Source: Multifurca ochricompacta (taxonomy: Eukaryota; Basidiomycota; Agaricomycetes; Russulales; Russulaceae). Taken from it: a stretch of DNA of 64,000 nt. The stretch lies in contig WTXG01000025.1 in the NCBI GenBank assembly GCA_022496185.1, positions 248,001-312,000 of the forward strand, read 5' to 3'. A model generated the notes under the pieces. The model did not search any database and was not told where the DNA came from. It was given only the letters and a program-made list of their open reading frames with translations. The translations under genes and the position numbers were made by a program. Positions 49,840-61,135 of this stretch are shown one piece after another; position 1 is the stretch's first letter; every line of letters starts with the position of its first letter.

Positions 49840-51270
49840 ATGGAGCGCGAAGATACTAGCCTCGATCAACTTCCTCCAGCGCGTGAGTGATCGAAGGGCC
49901 TCTCACTCCTCATCGCCAGTATTACATGTACAATGTCATGCTCACGTATCCTATTATCATTCATGTCCGGGATCATCATTTTAAGCGAGACCACGAGCAT
50001 ATGAGCTTCCAGACCCTATAGACATGAGCAGGGATTGGATAAATGACATCACAGAAGATACAGGTGCGAATATGTTTGGTATGTGGCACTATGTGGGCCA
50101 CCCACTTATACGATGTTAGATATTGCATCACTCACTCCCGCACAACTGTATGAGTTGAATCAGGTACACGCCCGTTCCGTTTCACAGTATTGGGTATGCT
50201 GAGAATGCATAGAACCTCCTGGATAATTCTATCCCATCTACAAATCCCACGATGGCGGAACTGGCTCCACTGAGCGTGCTTCGTGCCGAGTACGAAGGGA
50301 ACTCGAACTCTGATTCCTTCATAAAACAAATCGATTACCTTGTAGCCCAGGGTTATGAAGGCATTCGCCGGTCACGCGGAGACGGTGACTGCTTTTATCG
50401 ATGTGTGCCCTGTAATCCTCTCCCTTGGCGATCACATCACTAACCGGGTAATGGGGTAGCCCTTATATATGCGTATATAGAGCGCATCTTCAGCACGCAG
50501 GACAGGCATCTGGCTGTCGCGACGTCCATTTCGACACTCGAGGCCCTTTTGCCTACGCTTCGAGAGGCCAGCTTCGAGGACCCGGTGATCGACGAGTGTT
50601 ACGAAGTTCCGCGGGATCTGATCAGAGGAATTGTCGAGCCAGAACCGGTCTCGAACACGGGACAAACCCTGACTACTGCGCAGTTACTCGAGGTCTTCCA
50701 GGATGAGAGCAGTACGTACAGATTGGAGTGGTTCACATCGGACCAAGCCATTAACGGCATGTTTCAACCTGCAGTGTCTAATTACTTGGTCGTGTTCATG
50801 CGTATGATCACCAGTGCGCATATCCGCCAGAACCCAACCGAATATGAGGATTTCCTCATTCACCCTGAAGTTGGAGGGAAGATGGGCGTGCAGGAGTTTT
50901 GCGAAGCCGTCGTCGAGGTCATGGGGAAGGAAGCCGGTGAACATACCCTTTTCCATTGAACACGTCCGCGGGTGACTGAATACAAAGTTTGGGTCGCAGA
51001 TCATGTGCAAGTGACCGCGATATCGCGGGCCATCAAAGTCAACGTGAAGATTGCGTACCTTGACGGACGCAATAAAGATGGGCGTGTCGAGTTTGTCACG
51101 TTCAACCACGCGATTGATGAAGAAGAGGCGCCTCTAACACTTATCTACCGGTGAGCGCCACGTTTGGTCAGCCTCCTCGACACATTTTGTGATTGTGATT
51201 GCCCCATAGGCCAGGGCACTATGACATATTGGATAAACGCAGTATCGAGCCATTGCCGCTTGATATCTAA
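49840..51270 (+). CDS. otubain-type ubiquitin thioesterase (peptidase C65)
   Basis: A deubiquitinating cysteine protease of the OTUB1/2 family. Exon 1 starts MEREDTSLDQLPPA (49840-49882), then exons 49986-50063 (PRPRAYELPDPIDMSRDW), 50120-50163 (DIASLTPAQLYELNQ) and a longer one from 50213. The catalytic centre is RSRGDGDCFYR, with Asp near residue 112 and Cys near 115. It is followed by LIYAYIERIFSTQDRHLAVA, YLVVFMRMITSAHIRQNPTE, and DHVQVTAISRAIKVNVKIAY. The catalytic histidine is in the last exon, RPGHYDILDK, and the protein ends PLPLDI at 51270. Order and spacing match otubains. All exons join in phase and no break was found. Confidence 0.92.
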
Positions 51271-51716
51271 AATTTATGGGAGGGGGATTGAAGTCGTATA
51301 CAGTACCTGCATTGTTGATTTTTGTTCTTCCGAAGAGTGTACCTGTGTGTGTGTGTACATGTAAAACGTATGTAGCAGACAGACTAACAGTCATAGGAAT
51401 AGTGTATACATTTTGTTGTGAGGAAGAGTATGTTCATCTTCCGGGCCGCCAATGGAGACGGATGCCCCACTTCACACCCGCGACTTGAAGAAATACAAAA
51501 ATTGTGAGTTTGCCCTTCGTAAATACACTCTATGATTCGGTGGTTGAGGCTGATACAACAAGGTTATGCCCTCGCCTTTTACTAGGGCATACCGTGTTGT
51601 CAGCTTCATCATAAAAACCACATTACAATCTTTGGATTTGACTCTTCGTGAGTTTGCTTACTTTCCTTTTTTTTATTTTTTATTACCCTCACAATTACGG
51701 TGAGGCTCAGCCTTGA
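51271..51716. other. intergenic DNA between otubain and PUS3
   Basis: About 450 bases; 3' flank of otubain and promoter of PUS3, including a T-rich stretch near 51661-51683. Near 51555-51605 an inverted repeat around AAGGTTATGCCCTCG and AGGGCATACC could form a hairpin. Confidence 0.5.
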
Positions 51717-53360
51717 ATGCAACGTAGCCTCATTCGTCTGCAGATATCTGGCTCGGTATTTTATTCCATCCGACCCCGACGTGCCATGGACCATCCAGTT
51801 CCCCAGAAGCAGGAATTGGTGTCTCACACTACAGATCCACCAGATTTTGAATCCTGGACTCGCGAGGAGCTGATTGCGCGCCTCAAAGAGTTATCCTACT
51901 CTTCTACCTCACACCCATCGGCACCATCACAAACCTCATCGGCATCCAAGACGGATTTAGACCCGGACCAGGAGCCGAAATCCCCATCCAAGTCCCAAAA
52001 GTTGAAAAAGTCGAAATCATCGAAACGCGAATTTGACTTCTCTGCTTACCCTACGCGCAAAATCGCGCTCAAATTCAGCTACGCCGGCGCCGGCTTCGGA
52101 GGGCTCGCGTGGCAGACGGGACCGACGCCGCTCCCTACCGTCGAGGGCGTGCTCTTCGCCGCACTCTCCAAGGCGAGACTTGTCGACCCAGATGGCGGTC
52201 TCGAGGGATGTGGGTGGGAACGTTGTGGGCGAACGGATCGTGGCGTCAGCGGGGCGGGACAGGTGGTGAGCTTGTATGTGCGTAGCTCGAACAGGCCGTC
52301 ATCTACTCCGTTACCTTCATCGACAACCGAAACGTCGCCTGGCGCGAGCGGGGATGTGAATCCAGCCATGACGACGAACACCGAGGGCTCTGATCTACCT
52401 CCTCTCGACGCCCTTTCTCAAGCAACCGTGAACTCAAATGTAGCTCCTGCAAGTACATCCGCATCTATACCGACTAAATCGGATCCGGAAGGAACGAAAG
52501 ATCTCCGCTACCTACACACGCTCAACGCCATCCTCCCTCCATCGATCCGTGTCTACGCCTGGGCACCAGTCGCGCCGACGTTCTCAGCCCGCTTCTCATG
52601 TCGTACGCGCCACTACAAGTACTTTTTCTCTGCGCGCAACCTCGACGTGGATGGGATGCGGGCCGGCGCAGCGCGGCTCGTTGGGGAACACGACTTTCGT
52701 AATCTGTGCAAGCTCGACCCGGCGAAACAGCTCACGTCTTTCAGGCGACGCATCGTGCGTGCAGACATATCTCCCCTTGTCAACCGTGGTGGTAACGGTA
52801 ACGGTAACGGTGACGGCAGCAAAGGGATGCACGTGCTGGATCTCATCGGCAGCGCTTTCCTCTACAACCAAGTGCGACACATCATGGCCGTTCTCCTGCT
52901 CATCGGCGCACGGCTCGAATCGCCGAGCGTCATATCCGCTTTGCTGAATGCCGATCCGGATGAGAGTGACGGAGGGAGGGTGCCAGTGGTGCCGGAAGGA
53001 GAGACACCACCGCCGCGCGTGACGTGCAAACCGGAGTACCAGATGGCCGATGCGCTTCCGCTCGTGTTATGGGATTGCGAGTACGCACCTGAGGATGCGG
53101 GATGGCGCACTGATGATACAGGTTCCGATGGTGGCTCTGTCGGTCTGCACTCACAGCTAGTAGGACTCGCGGAGCGCGCACAGGTTGAAGCGACCCTCGC
53201 AGAACATTTTCTGGCCGCTGCATCTGAATTTCATGCACCGGCACCTCCTGTAATACAGCAACTGAACCAGGTCAACGTGGACCATTGGACGTTCCAATTG
53301 GTGGGGGTTTTGTACGACGAGAGGGGAGATATGTTAGACTACTGGAACGGAAGCGTTTAG
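51717..53360 (+). CDS. PUS3: tRNA pseudouridine(38/39) synthase, Deg1/Pus3 type
   Basis: Changes U38/U39 of the tRNA anticodon stem to pseudouridine. One exon of 547 codons; the second ATG at 51786 (MDHPVPQKQELVSH) is the more typical cytosolic start, and the upstream 23 residues may be a targeting sequence or untranslated. TruA fold: TRKIALKFSYAGAGFGGLAW, then the catalytic aspartate (about residue 174) in ERCGRTDRGVSGAGQVVSL. After a roughly 90-residue Ser/Thr-rich insert come LRYLHTLNAILPPSIRVYAW, FSARFSCRTRHYKYFF, LVGEHDFRNLCKLDPAKQ and GSAFLYNQVRHIMAVLLLIG. A GGTAAC repeat (about 52789-52815) adds an Asn-Gly run between conserved strands. Length exceeds yeast Deg1 (442) because of the inserts. 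Frame intact. Confidence 0.93.
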   Translation: MQRSLIRLQISGSVFYSIRPRRAMDHPVPQKQELVSHTTDPPDFESWTREELIARLKELSYSSTSHPSAPSQTSSASKTDLDPDQEPKSPSKSQKLKKSKSSKREFDFSAYPTRKIALKFSYAGAGFGGLAWQTGPTPLPTVEGVLFAALSKARLVDPDGGLEGCGWERCGRTDRGVSGAGQVVSLYVRSSNRPSSTPLPSSTTETSPGASGDVNPAMTTNTEGSDLPPLDALSQATVNSNVAPASTSASIPTKSDPEGTKDLRYLHTLNAILPPSIRVYAWAPVAPTFSARFSCRTRHYKYFFSARNLDVDGMRAGAARLVGEHDFRNLCKLDPAKQLTSFRRRIVRADISPLVNRGGNGNGNGDGSKGMHVLDLIGSAFLYNQVRHIMAVLLLIGARLESPSVISALLNADPDESDGGRVPVVPEGETPPPRVTCKPEYQMADALPLVLWDCEYAPEDAGWRTDDTGSDGGSVGLHSQLVGLAERAQVEATLAEHFLAAASEFHAPAPPVIQQLNQVNVDHWTFQLVGVLYDERGDMLDYWNGSV

Positions 53361-54080
53361 AGAGTGTCGAGGTTGTGAATGCACGATGGCGAAGTAGAAG
53401 GGGATTAAATTTATCTATGGGACCGGGCCGGTCTATAACATAACATACAATATACATAATAATTAATAAGTAAGGGTAATTAAAATTATTAATGGAAGTG
53501 GGAAGGAAGGGGGAAGGGGATGATTGATTGTTGATACACGTTGATACACGATACACATGGTTTTAAAAGTCACGGGATCCGGCCGGAGAACCAAAATACC
53601 CTAAAAAGGGGGATATTGCTCAGCCACAGTAATTCAGAGGCCGCCGGAATTCCCACCAGCAAAAAGCGGGCGAGTGGGCCAAGCAAAGGGAGAGAACCCC
53701 CGCACCCGCACAAAGTTGAACCGTTGCTGGCCCCCCAACTTTACTGCCCAGTGCAATAGAGAGTGAGCCTTGCCCTATTATCCCGTACCCGCGCGCCCGC
53801 CTCATCCGCTCATCCTCCCCTCGGCACTTCCCCCTCCCCATCCCTTTACTTTATCCCCCTCCTCAATTATCTTTTCAGTTCATTACATAGCCTTTAAAGG
53901 TTCGTCTCTCTTTTGCCCTACCGTTCAACCTAGGGGCACATCCCGCCATCGATGAGAGAACATCCTCCTATAACCATTTAACTACACATATGCGTCCCAT
54001 CTCTCCCTCTCCTTCTTACCCTGGGATCGCGTGTTCTTGACGTGTCATTGGTCGCCCTTATGCTAACCCTTGCCATCCAG
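53361..54080. other. intergenic DNA between PUS3 and NHP6
   Basis: About 720 bases with no supported gene. It holds A/T-rich DNA at 53440-53500 and a pyrimidine-rich leader from about 53790 up to the Nhp6 start. Confidence 0.5.
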
Positions 54081-54883
54081 ATGCCGAAGCAAGCAACCAC
54101 AGCGAAGGTGAGTCGACTCTCCCCCTCCCTCTCTACCTTCCTCTTTATGGCCTAAGCGCCTCTTTCGTATTTTTGAGCCTGAGCTGTTGAATATTGATGA
54201 CTTTGTGTTTAGACACGTAAGGCAGTCGAGAAAACAGAGAAGACCCCCAGGGGCGGCGTGCGTAAAAAAGACCCCAAGGCACCCAAGCGTGCTCTTTCTG
54301 CCTATATGTTCTTCAGCCAAGACTGGCGTGAGAGGATCAAGGCAGAAAATCCCGATGCAAGCTTCGGTATGCATCTTTCTCTTTTTATTCAACTTTCTTG
54401 TTGGACGTGGGCTAAGGCAATTTTCGAAATTTTGCGCAGGCGAAGTAGGTAAACTACTCGGCGCCAAGTGGAAAGAGCTTGACGACGAGGAGAAAAAGGT
54501 CAGTTTTCAAGGGCTTGAGTTCTATACATCCCCCTCTTCACGTTTGGTGGGCATACACGTGTCTCTGTCTTGATGACGATTAGCACCTATATGCTAATCT
54601 CCCGCCCATCATCGTACATGTTGAACTTGACATCATACTAACCAATATTTTTTGTTTTTGTTTCTTTTTGTTTTTTGTTTTCTTTTTAAAAAAAAACAAA
54701 AAACAAAAACAGCCCTATATCGAACAGGCGGCGCGGGACAAGTCGCGCGCTGAACAAGAAAAATCAGAATACGACGTGCGTACCATATTACCATTGTCCT
54801 GTATTATTTGTAATACTGACCTGGATGTCTTTCAGAATAAGAACGCTGGCAGCGGTGGCGATGGCGATGATGACGACGAGTAG
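54081..54883 (+). CDS. NHP6: HMG-box chromatin protein, Nhp6 type
   Basis: A small abundant DNA-bending protein that works with FACT and RNA polymerase. Five exons in 800 bases encode roughly 115 residues. Exon 1 is MPKQATTAK; the basic N-terminal arm ([20 protein letters not shown]) precedes the HMG box: [72 protein letters not shown]. The acidic tail is GDGDDDDE. Each intron has a GT donor (GTGAGT, GTATGC, GTCAGT, GTGCGT) and AG acceptor. The third intron ends in an A/T hairpin just before the PYIEQ exon. Confidence 0.95.
54649..54712. repeat. T-tract/A-tract inverted repeat at an NHP6 splice acceptor
   Basis: A T-rich stretch with spaced G (GTTTTTG, GTTTTTTG) is followed directly by an A-rich stretch with spaced C (CAAAAAAC, CAAAAAC) that is nearly its reverse complement. 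The right arm runs into the acceptor CAG of the third NHP6 intron. Confidence 0.75.
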
Positions 54884-55639
54884 AGCAACCCTCAAATGCT
54901 GCATGGTCCCTTTTTGCGCCAACCTCACCAGCCTTAGTAGCATTGCCCGTCTTGGCTCTTGCTGAAGTTTTTACCCCGTACCGTCCCGTCTGATTTGTTT
55001 TTGAACCTTTGATGACATAAAACATCCGTGTTAGCGTTTCCTTTTCTTTTCTTTCTGTCTTTCAATATTCTTCTGTTTGTCCATCGTAACGTATTTGTGC
55101 TTCGCGCCTGTTTTCTGTGACGGCCTCTTTAACAGCGCCGTTGGGGGAAACACGATATCTGTCCAGGGTCGCGCTGTACCTTTCACCTTTGGAGTTTGTG
55201 TAATAGTAAATGTTGATAAGCAAATGGGTCGTGAGAGTGAGAGTGAGTGAATAATAATGAGAAAGAAAAGAGTGAATGAGAAGGAGATATGAGGTGTTAG
55301 ATTGGATAGGATTAGGATAGGATAGATGGAAGAAAGCAAGCAAGAACCAAAGACCGACCGAAATAATGGAGCGGAGGTTGAGCTAGCGCGCTATATCTCG
55401 TTCTCTCCATCTCTCCATCTCTCCTCGCTCTCTCTCCGTCTCCGTCTCTGTCTCCGTCTTCGTCTTCGTCTCTGTCTCTGTCTCTTCTAGCTCCTCTAGG
55501 TCTTGTGTGCCTGTCTCCACTGCCACCGGAAGGTCTTCTACAAGACAGGGCACAAACCACCACTAAACGTTCCTTCTTTCTTTACCACCTGATTCCATCT
55601 CATCCCTCAGCCTCAACAAGTGATTTGCCAGTCACCAAG
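54884..55639. other. intergenic DNA between NHP6 and OSBP gene, with pyrimidine repeat
   Basis: About 750 bases without a supported gene. The stretch at about 55407-55495 is pyrimidine-rich with 6-base units (TCTCCG, TCTCTG, TCTTCG), preceded by GAGAGTGAGAGTGAGTGA near 55230. It lies 150-230 bases before the OSBP start. Confidence 0.55.
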
Positions 55640-57318
55640 ATGTCAGACACGGTCGATGATCAACCTGGCGATGTAAGATCTCAATCATTCTAAACCCCTC
55701 CTCTCCCGTCTACTTTCTCATCGAGCACCTTTCTCCGTCATCACAGGCAGTCCCCGCGTCCCAAAAATCGACCTGGACACATTTTATTAAATCGTAGGCC
55801 CATTCATCTCCAGCCTATCACCTACTCAATCGCTCCACACAGCATTGCATCCGTCTCTGGAGATCTCTCCTCGCTCACTGCACCACCGTTCATCCTCTCC
55901 CCGTCTCCCTCACAGAATTTCCCGGTGCGCTTACGATCAATCCAAACCCATTCTTACTCATTATATGCTGTTCCTTGTCCCACAGCATACTGGTGCGAGC
56001 GACCGGAGCTTTTGCGGCAATAGCAGAGGGCAGGACACCGGAGGATCGTGCTAAACGTGTCCTTAAATGGTTCATCAGCACTCTCAAAGGCCAGTATACC
56101 TCCCGCAACGAAACCATGGGTTCAGAGAAAAAGTACGCCTCCCCTCTTTCTACACTACCCCTCAGTTGGTCATTAAACACGCCCGAGCAGACCCCTCAAC
56201 CCCGTGCTTGGCGAGTACGTCATCGTGTCCAACCCCCTCGCCCTACCTGCTGCGGATTACATACCTGAGCCTTTCCTATTGCAGGCTATTTTACGGACAC
56301 TGGCCCGATAAGAATGGACGCGGATTGACGACGCTCGTCGTAGAGCAGGTCTCTCATCACCCTCCGATTACTGCATATTATATTGCCAATGCATCGCGCG
56401 GGCTCACACTCCAGGGTCACAGCGCGCAGAAGACCTCTTTCTCAGGTGAGCTACTTTGTCCCGCAACCTTGTGCGTGATCCACGTATAGATGTATCTCCC
56501 AGGCGGGAACATTATCGTGAAGCAAGTCGGGCACGCCACCTTGACTGTCTCACTTCCCAATGAGAAGAAAGAGGAGTATTTGATTACACTCCCGCGCCTA
56601 CGCATCGAAGGGCTCTGGTACGGGTCGCCCTACATCGAGCTCGCCGAGACTTCGTATATTCAGAGTTCGTCTGGCTGGCTGTCGACGATCAAGTACCAGG
56701 GCAAGGGCTACTTCTCTGGAAAGTCGCATTCCTTCAAGGCGGATTTCACACCGCCGATTGGCGCCGGCTCAGGCTCGCAAGCGAGCAGTTTCGAGGGGCA
56801 GTGGAAATCAACGAGCAAGGACACGAGGACAGGTGCAGTCTTCACGGACGTGACGAGTCCGAAGGAGGAGGTTACTGTACGACAGGTGGAGGAGCAGGGA
56901 GAGTGGGAGAGCCGCGCGTTGTGGTACAAAGTCGCGAAGGGGATCCGGGAAGGTGACTTTGAAACGGCCGCGCGGGAGAAGAGTCGTATTGAGGTGTGCA
57001 TTTTTCCCTCTCTTTATCTCTTTTTTTTTTGGTGCTATTCCTGAGGAGGGTTAATAACAGAACGAGCAACGTCAAAGACGGCGCGACGAGGTGGCAGCGG
57101 GCACCAGTTGGCAACTCAAACACTTTGTGCACCAGGGGGACGATCCACTCTGTACGTCGATCTGTCTCTTTTTATATTCTCTTCGTCTTCTCTCCCCCAG
57201 TTTTTCTCACCTCTCGTTACCAGATGAGCGTCTAGGCAAACTTTTCAAGGCTGTCCCACCGATCGAGGACGTTTACATCTATCAGAATAACGGCCCTACG
57301 TTTGACGACAGCGCGTGA
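55640..57318 (+). CDS. oxysterol-binding protein, Osh4/Kes1 type
   Basis: A short lipid-transfer protein with only the ORD domain, moving sterol and PI4P between membranes. Exon 1 MSDTVDDQPGD (start 55640), then AVPASQKSTWTHFIKS and SIASVSGDLSSLTAPPFIL. Next are YWCERPE, AAIAEGRTPEDRAKRVLKWF, ISTLKGQYTSRNETMGSEKK, PLNPVLGELFYGHWPDKNGR and the family signature EQVSHHPPITAYYI. Later parts: IIVKQVGHATLTVSLP, RIEGLWYGSPYIELAETSYI, GYFSGKSHSFKADF and the end GKLFKAVPPIEDVYIYQNNG. The frame breaks at about 55903 (LSP|VSLTEFP expected) and at the T run 56010-56013 (ERPELF|AAIAEG expected). One base seems lost at each place. As the rest is well conserved, sequencing error is the more likely cause. 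Confidence 0.88.
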
Positions 57319-57614
57319 GCTAGCTTGCGGCTTTGGGTTGGACCATGATCTCCTCCCGTTACCGTCCCTGTCTGGTGCCTGATGATGATTCCATATTCGC
57401 TTTGTGTAGTCGCGGCAGTAGAGGTTTTGTAACTAGTGTATAAAGTTTTTGTTTTTGCAAGCATAGTACTATATGGACATTTGTGATGCTTTCATGACAT
57501 GAAGGCGTTTGCTTTCGCACACCTCATTTCAGTTTCAGAGAGTCTAGGTCATCACATCATCATTTTTATACGTGACACGTACTGTGATCAGCTGCGAGCC
57601 AGTACTAATCGATG

Positions 57615-57835
57615 CTGGGAACTATGCACACCCATCCTCTGCCCTTTCAATTGCCATCTCCTCAACCATTCCAGTTTAACACACGGTCAGGTGTCATGAA
57701 GCATCTGCTTAGATTCGTTCACAACTCATATCTACAGCACGCCCTAGATGCAGACAGCGAGCGCGGTTGGTGTCCTGCTTGGAAAGGTCTCGGTCTTGAA
57801 GATTTCTTCCCTGGTCCAGGCGTCTTTGCGTAGCT
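57615..57835 (+). pseudogene. relic of a polyamine oxidase gene
   Basis: This matches part of the intact-length copy that starts 460 bases downstream. The piece with PQPFQFNTR corresponds to PQKFWFDTQ. After an intron-like gap, DADSERGWCPAWKGLGLEDF and FPGPGVFA correspond to ADTERGRYPVWQGLDLENF and LPGSGIVFV. The rest of the gene is missing and the frame ends in TAG. It lies in the same direction as copy 1, so it is probably what is left of an older tandem copy. Confidence 0.7.
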
Positions 57836-58185
57836 ATCCCAATGCAGTCTTTTCTCCGTGGTGATTCAGTGACCGGCTACAACAATGGCCAATTAACTAT
57901 CGTGAATCGTGGCGCAATACCATACCAACTACAAAGGCGAATGATTTATTGCAAACCCGTCACTCAAGCACACGGTATGGACCTTGTGGTACACAACTTT
58001 GATTTACATCCCGAGTCACGACCCCTTTGCTTGCCTTGTGGAACTCAGGTCCAAGGATGTTTTTTCAGAGCTTTTATGTTTCCGCAAACGGTAGTGTACG
58101 GCATGGGATAGGCAAGACCAGCGTGGAACTCTCACTTGCGGCTTATCGCAAGGAACATGAGAGACAAACAACCCTGGCACGGCGG

Positions 58186-58192
58186 TATATAA
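58186..58192 (+). promoter_or_regulatory. TATA box of polyamine oxidase copy 1
   Basis: TATATAA about 100 bases before the start codon at 58292. Copy 2 has TATAAAA at a similar distance. Confidence 0.55.
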
Positions 58193-58291
58193 GATGTTCG
58201 ACGGAACTCCGTGTTGTCCCTTCCCTTGGGCTTCTTTGCCGGTAGCGTTTCTGCAGCCCCTTCTCGACTTGCGACGACAATATAATCAAAC

Positions 58292-60226
58292 ATGTTCACC
58301 GTCCCATTTCGTGCTATCACGGTGCTCTGTACCATCATCACCTATGCATTTGCGCTGCCGAAGCCAGAGCCTGTTCCGGTTCGGTTCCGATCATCCATTC
58401 CGGTCCCGGTGCACGCGCACTACCCGATAAACAAGTGCTCATCCTCGGTGGGGGCGTCGCCGGCGTCATCGCCGCGCGTAAGCTTGCAGAGGAGGGCATC
58501 ACCGACTTTCTCATCGTTGAGGCGAGGGATGAACTGGGCGGTCGCATGCGCAGCGCCCCGTTTGGCGAGCCAGGACATCAGTTTACGGTCGAGCTTGGGG
58601 CGAACTGGATTCAGGGGACGCAGGAAGGTAATGGTCCTGCGAACCCTATTCTGGTGTTGGCCCGCAACCATAACCTCAGCACTGCCGAGAGTGATTTCTT
58701 CACGAGTATGAGTACGTCACGGGTGTTTTGGATATGTGTTAAAAAAAAAAAAAAAAGTCTCTGATGGTTTGGACGTGTAGCGACTTATGATCAAACTGGA
58801 GCGGTGGATTATTTGGACGTATTCAACAACTCTGTTGACGCATTTACCAATCTAACGGTCGCTGCTGGCGCGCGCGTCCCCCAGAGTCTCGTCGACCTGA
58901 CGGCACGCACCGGTTACTCCCTGATGGACCAGAAACCAAAAACGCCACAGGAGAAGGCCTCCGAGTACTTTCAATTTGACTGGGAATATGCACAGACGCC
59001 CGAGCAATCGTCCTTCGTTGCTTCGTCCTGGGTGAGTTCGCGCGTGATTTTGCCATCAGAAGTTTTTTTTTTTTTTTCAGGCGATTGACGGACTTCCTGT
59101 CACTAGGGAAACAATTTTACGTACAACGTTGACCAGGGCGGTTTCTCAGGTGGCAACCTATTCTCCATCGATCAGCGTGGCTTCAAGCACCTCATTCAAG
59201 CAGAGGCAGCTGAATTCCTCAATTCTTCACAAGTCCTTCTCAATGCTACTGTTTCCACAATCGAATACTCCGACTCGGCCGTCTCTGTCACACTCACAGA
59301 TGGAACGAAGCTAAATGCGAAATATGCGATCTGTACCTTCAGTCTTGGGGTATTACAAAATGATGACGTCCGATTCGAGCCTGCCTTGCCAGGATGGAAG
59401 GCTGAGGCGATACAGAGCATGACAATGGTGCAGAATCAGGTTTGATCTATGGATACGAGTGGGACGCTCACGATGACTCCTAAAAGGCAACATACACCAA
59501 GATCTTCCTTCAATTCCCTCAAAGTTCTGGTTTGACACACAAGTAGGTGCCATTAAACGTCATACCGGAGCCAAGATCGTGATTACAATTTTCCACACAG
59601 TATGGGCTGTACGCGGACACCGAGCGGGGACGTTATCCCGTCTGGCAAGGTCTCGATCTCGAAAATTTCCTCCCTGGTTCGGGCATCGTCTTTGTTACGG
59701 TCACCGTAAGGTCCAAACCTGTTCATCATGAAATTCAGCTCGACTAACGTCTGTTCAAAACTTGTATTTTGTAGGGTGACTATTCCGAACGTATCGAGGC
59801 GCTATCCGATGCGCAAGTCCAGTCTGAAGTGCTGGGCGTGTTGCGAGCGATGTACCCGAACGTGACGATTCCGGATCCTACGGCATTCTTCTTCCCACGA
59901 TGGTTCAGTGACCCGCTCTATCGTGGGAGCTACAGCAACTGGCCTGCAAGCTTTGTCACGCAACACCATACCAATCTACGCGCGTCTCTAGGCCGACTTT
60001 GGTTCTCGGGTGAAGCATTGAGTGAGAAGTACTTTGGTACGTATTATAAAATATTTTGTTTGGGAATGCGTTCCGGTTTCTAATGAGGATGGTAGGGTTC
60101 TTGCATGGGGCGTATTTCGAGGGCGAAGCCACGGGCGCGAGCGTTGCACAGTGTCTCAAGGGTCAGGGGTGCGCACCCTTGCCCCATATTACGAAGATAA
60201 CCAATAGCGTTGGTTACGACGTATAA
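58292..60226 (+). CDS. secreted FAD polyamine/amine oxidase, copy 1
   Basis: Flavin amine oxidase that would oxidise polyamines and release hydrogen peroxide. A signal peptide (MFTVPFRAITVLCTIITYAF) leads to ALPKPEPVPV. The FAD motif is VLILGGGVAGVIAARKL, then FLIVEARDELGGRM and ELGANWIQGTQ. Later exons give YSLMDQKPKTPQEKASEYFQ, TYNVDQGGFSGGNLFSIDQR, ATYTKIFLQFP, YGLYADTERGRYPVWQGLDL, SDPLYRGSYSNWPASF, RLWFSGEALSEKYF and GFLHGAYFEGEATGASVAQC. The end is SVGYDV, TAA at 60224. The frame shifts twice: in the linker at about 58390-58425 (PVPV to ALPDKQVLIL) and at about 59521, where copy 2 has four A and this copy three (QFPQK expected). Whether the gene works depends on whether those losses are real. 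Confidence 0.85.
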
Positions 60227-61135
60227 TTCCTGTTTATCTTTATATCATCACTCCGTATTTAGTGCGACCCCACTCATACTATTCTTGTGCATTTATTTAA
60301 CCAAGAACAAGTTTGACCTTTCTCTTTGTCATTTTGGATGCAAGCCTCTTTGCATGTTGTTCCAAGAAGCGCCACTTTCATTGCAGGGCCCCATTCCTAC
60401 CTAGTTCCAACCTTTTTGCTCATCATTCATCTGGATCCTTGGATACCGCCCCACGTCAGTCATTCTTGCAAACCTAGTGGATCGGGCCCTATCCCGTTCC
60501 TCCCTTTCAGGGAGATACTGGGACGAGTGGGGCATTTAAACCTTGATCTCGAGCAGTGACCGGTGGTGAGTTCAAGGACAAGTTCCATGAAGTATGTCAT
60601 CGGCCGTGACATTTCTCCCATCGTCGAAAGTGCGTAGTAAATTCACAGGTATCCTTGGTCATACATACTCGGGGGGAATTGAAGGGTTGGATTTGCGTGT
60701 GTGTGTGTGTATGTGTGTATGTGTGTATGTGTCTTGTTGGTGCCTTTGTCGTTGCCTTTCTGCCTCCTGCTCTCGGTCCGACTTTTTATACATTCGGTGG
60801 AAATTATTGATTGCATATTTTGCTCCGCGCATACCATACTTGAGCAGTTACATTTAAATGGGGACGGCATGGGGAAAGCCATTGGTACGAACGAGACACG
60901 GAATAGAAGCAATGCTGTAGCTTAATAGCAGCGAATGCGAAGGTCGCTTAGGGTTACCACTTGAGCTTACCTCCTCCATCAATGAATTAGTCAAGAGTGT
61001 GTGTAGCTGTGTGCAATGAAGTGCAAAATGTTACTCGGATAAAAAATAATCGAATTTTCCGGGCGAGTTATTTCAACCATGTATTTGTTGAACAAGGTTA
61101 CAGATTGATGAAAGTATCGGAAAGGGTATGACAGA
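60227..61135. other. intergenic DNA between the two facing oxidase genes
   Basis: About 900 bases between two 3' ends. It holds a TG/TATG microsatellite at 60697-60732. No gene is supported. It is the centre of the inverted pair. Confidence 0.6.
60697..60732. repeat. (TG)n/(TATG)n microsatellite
   Basis: GTGTGTGTGTGTG followed by TATGTG units, on the plus strand. Confidence 0.9.
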
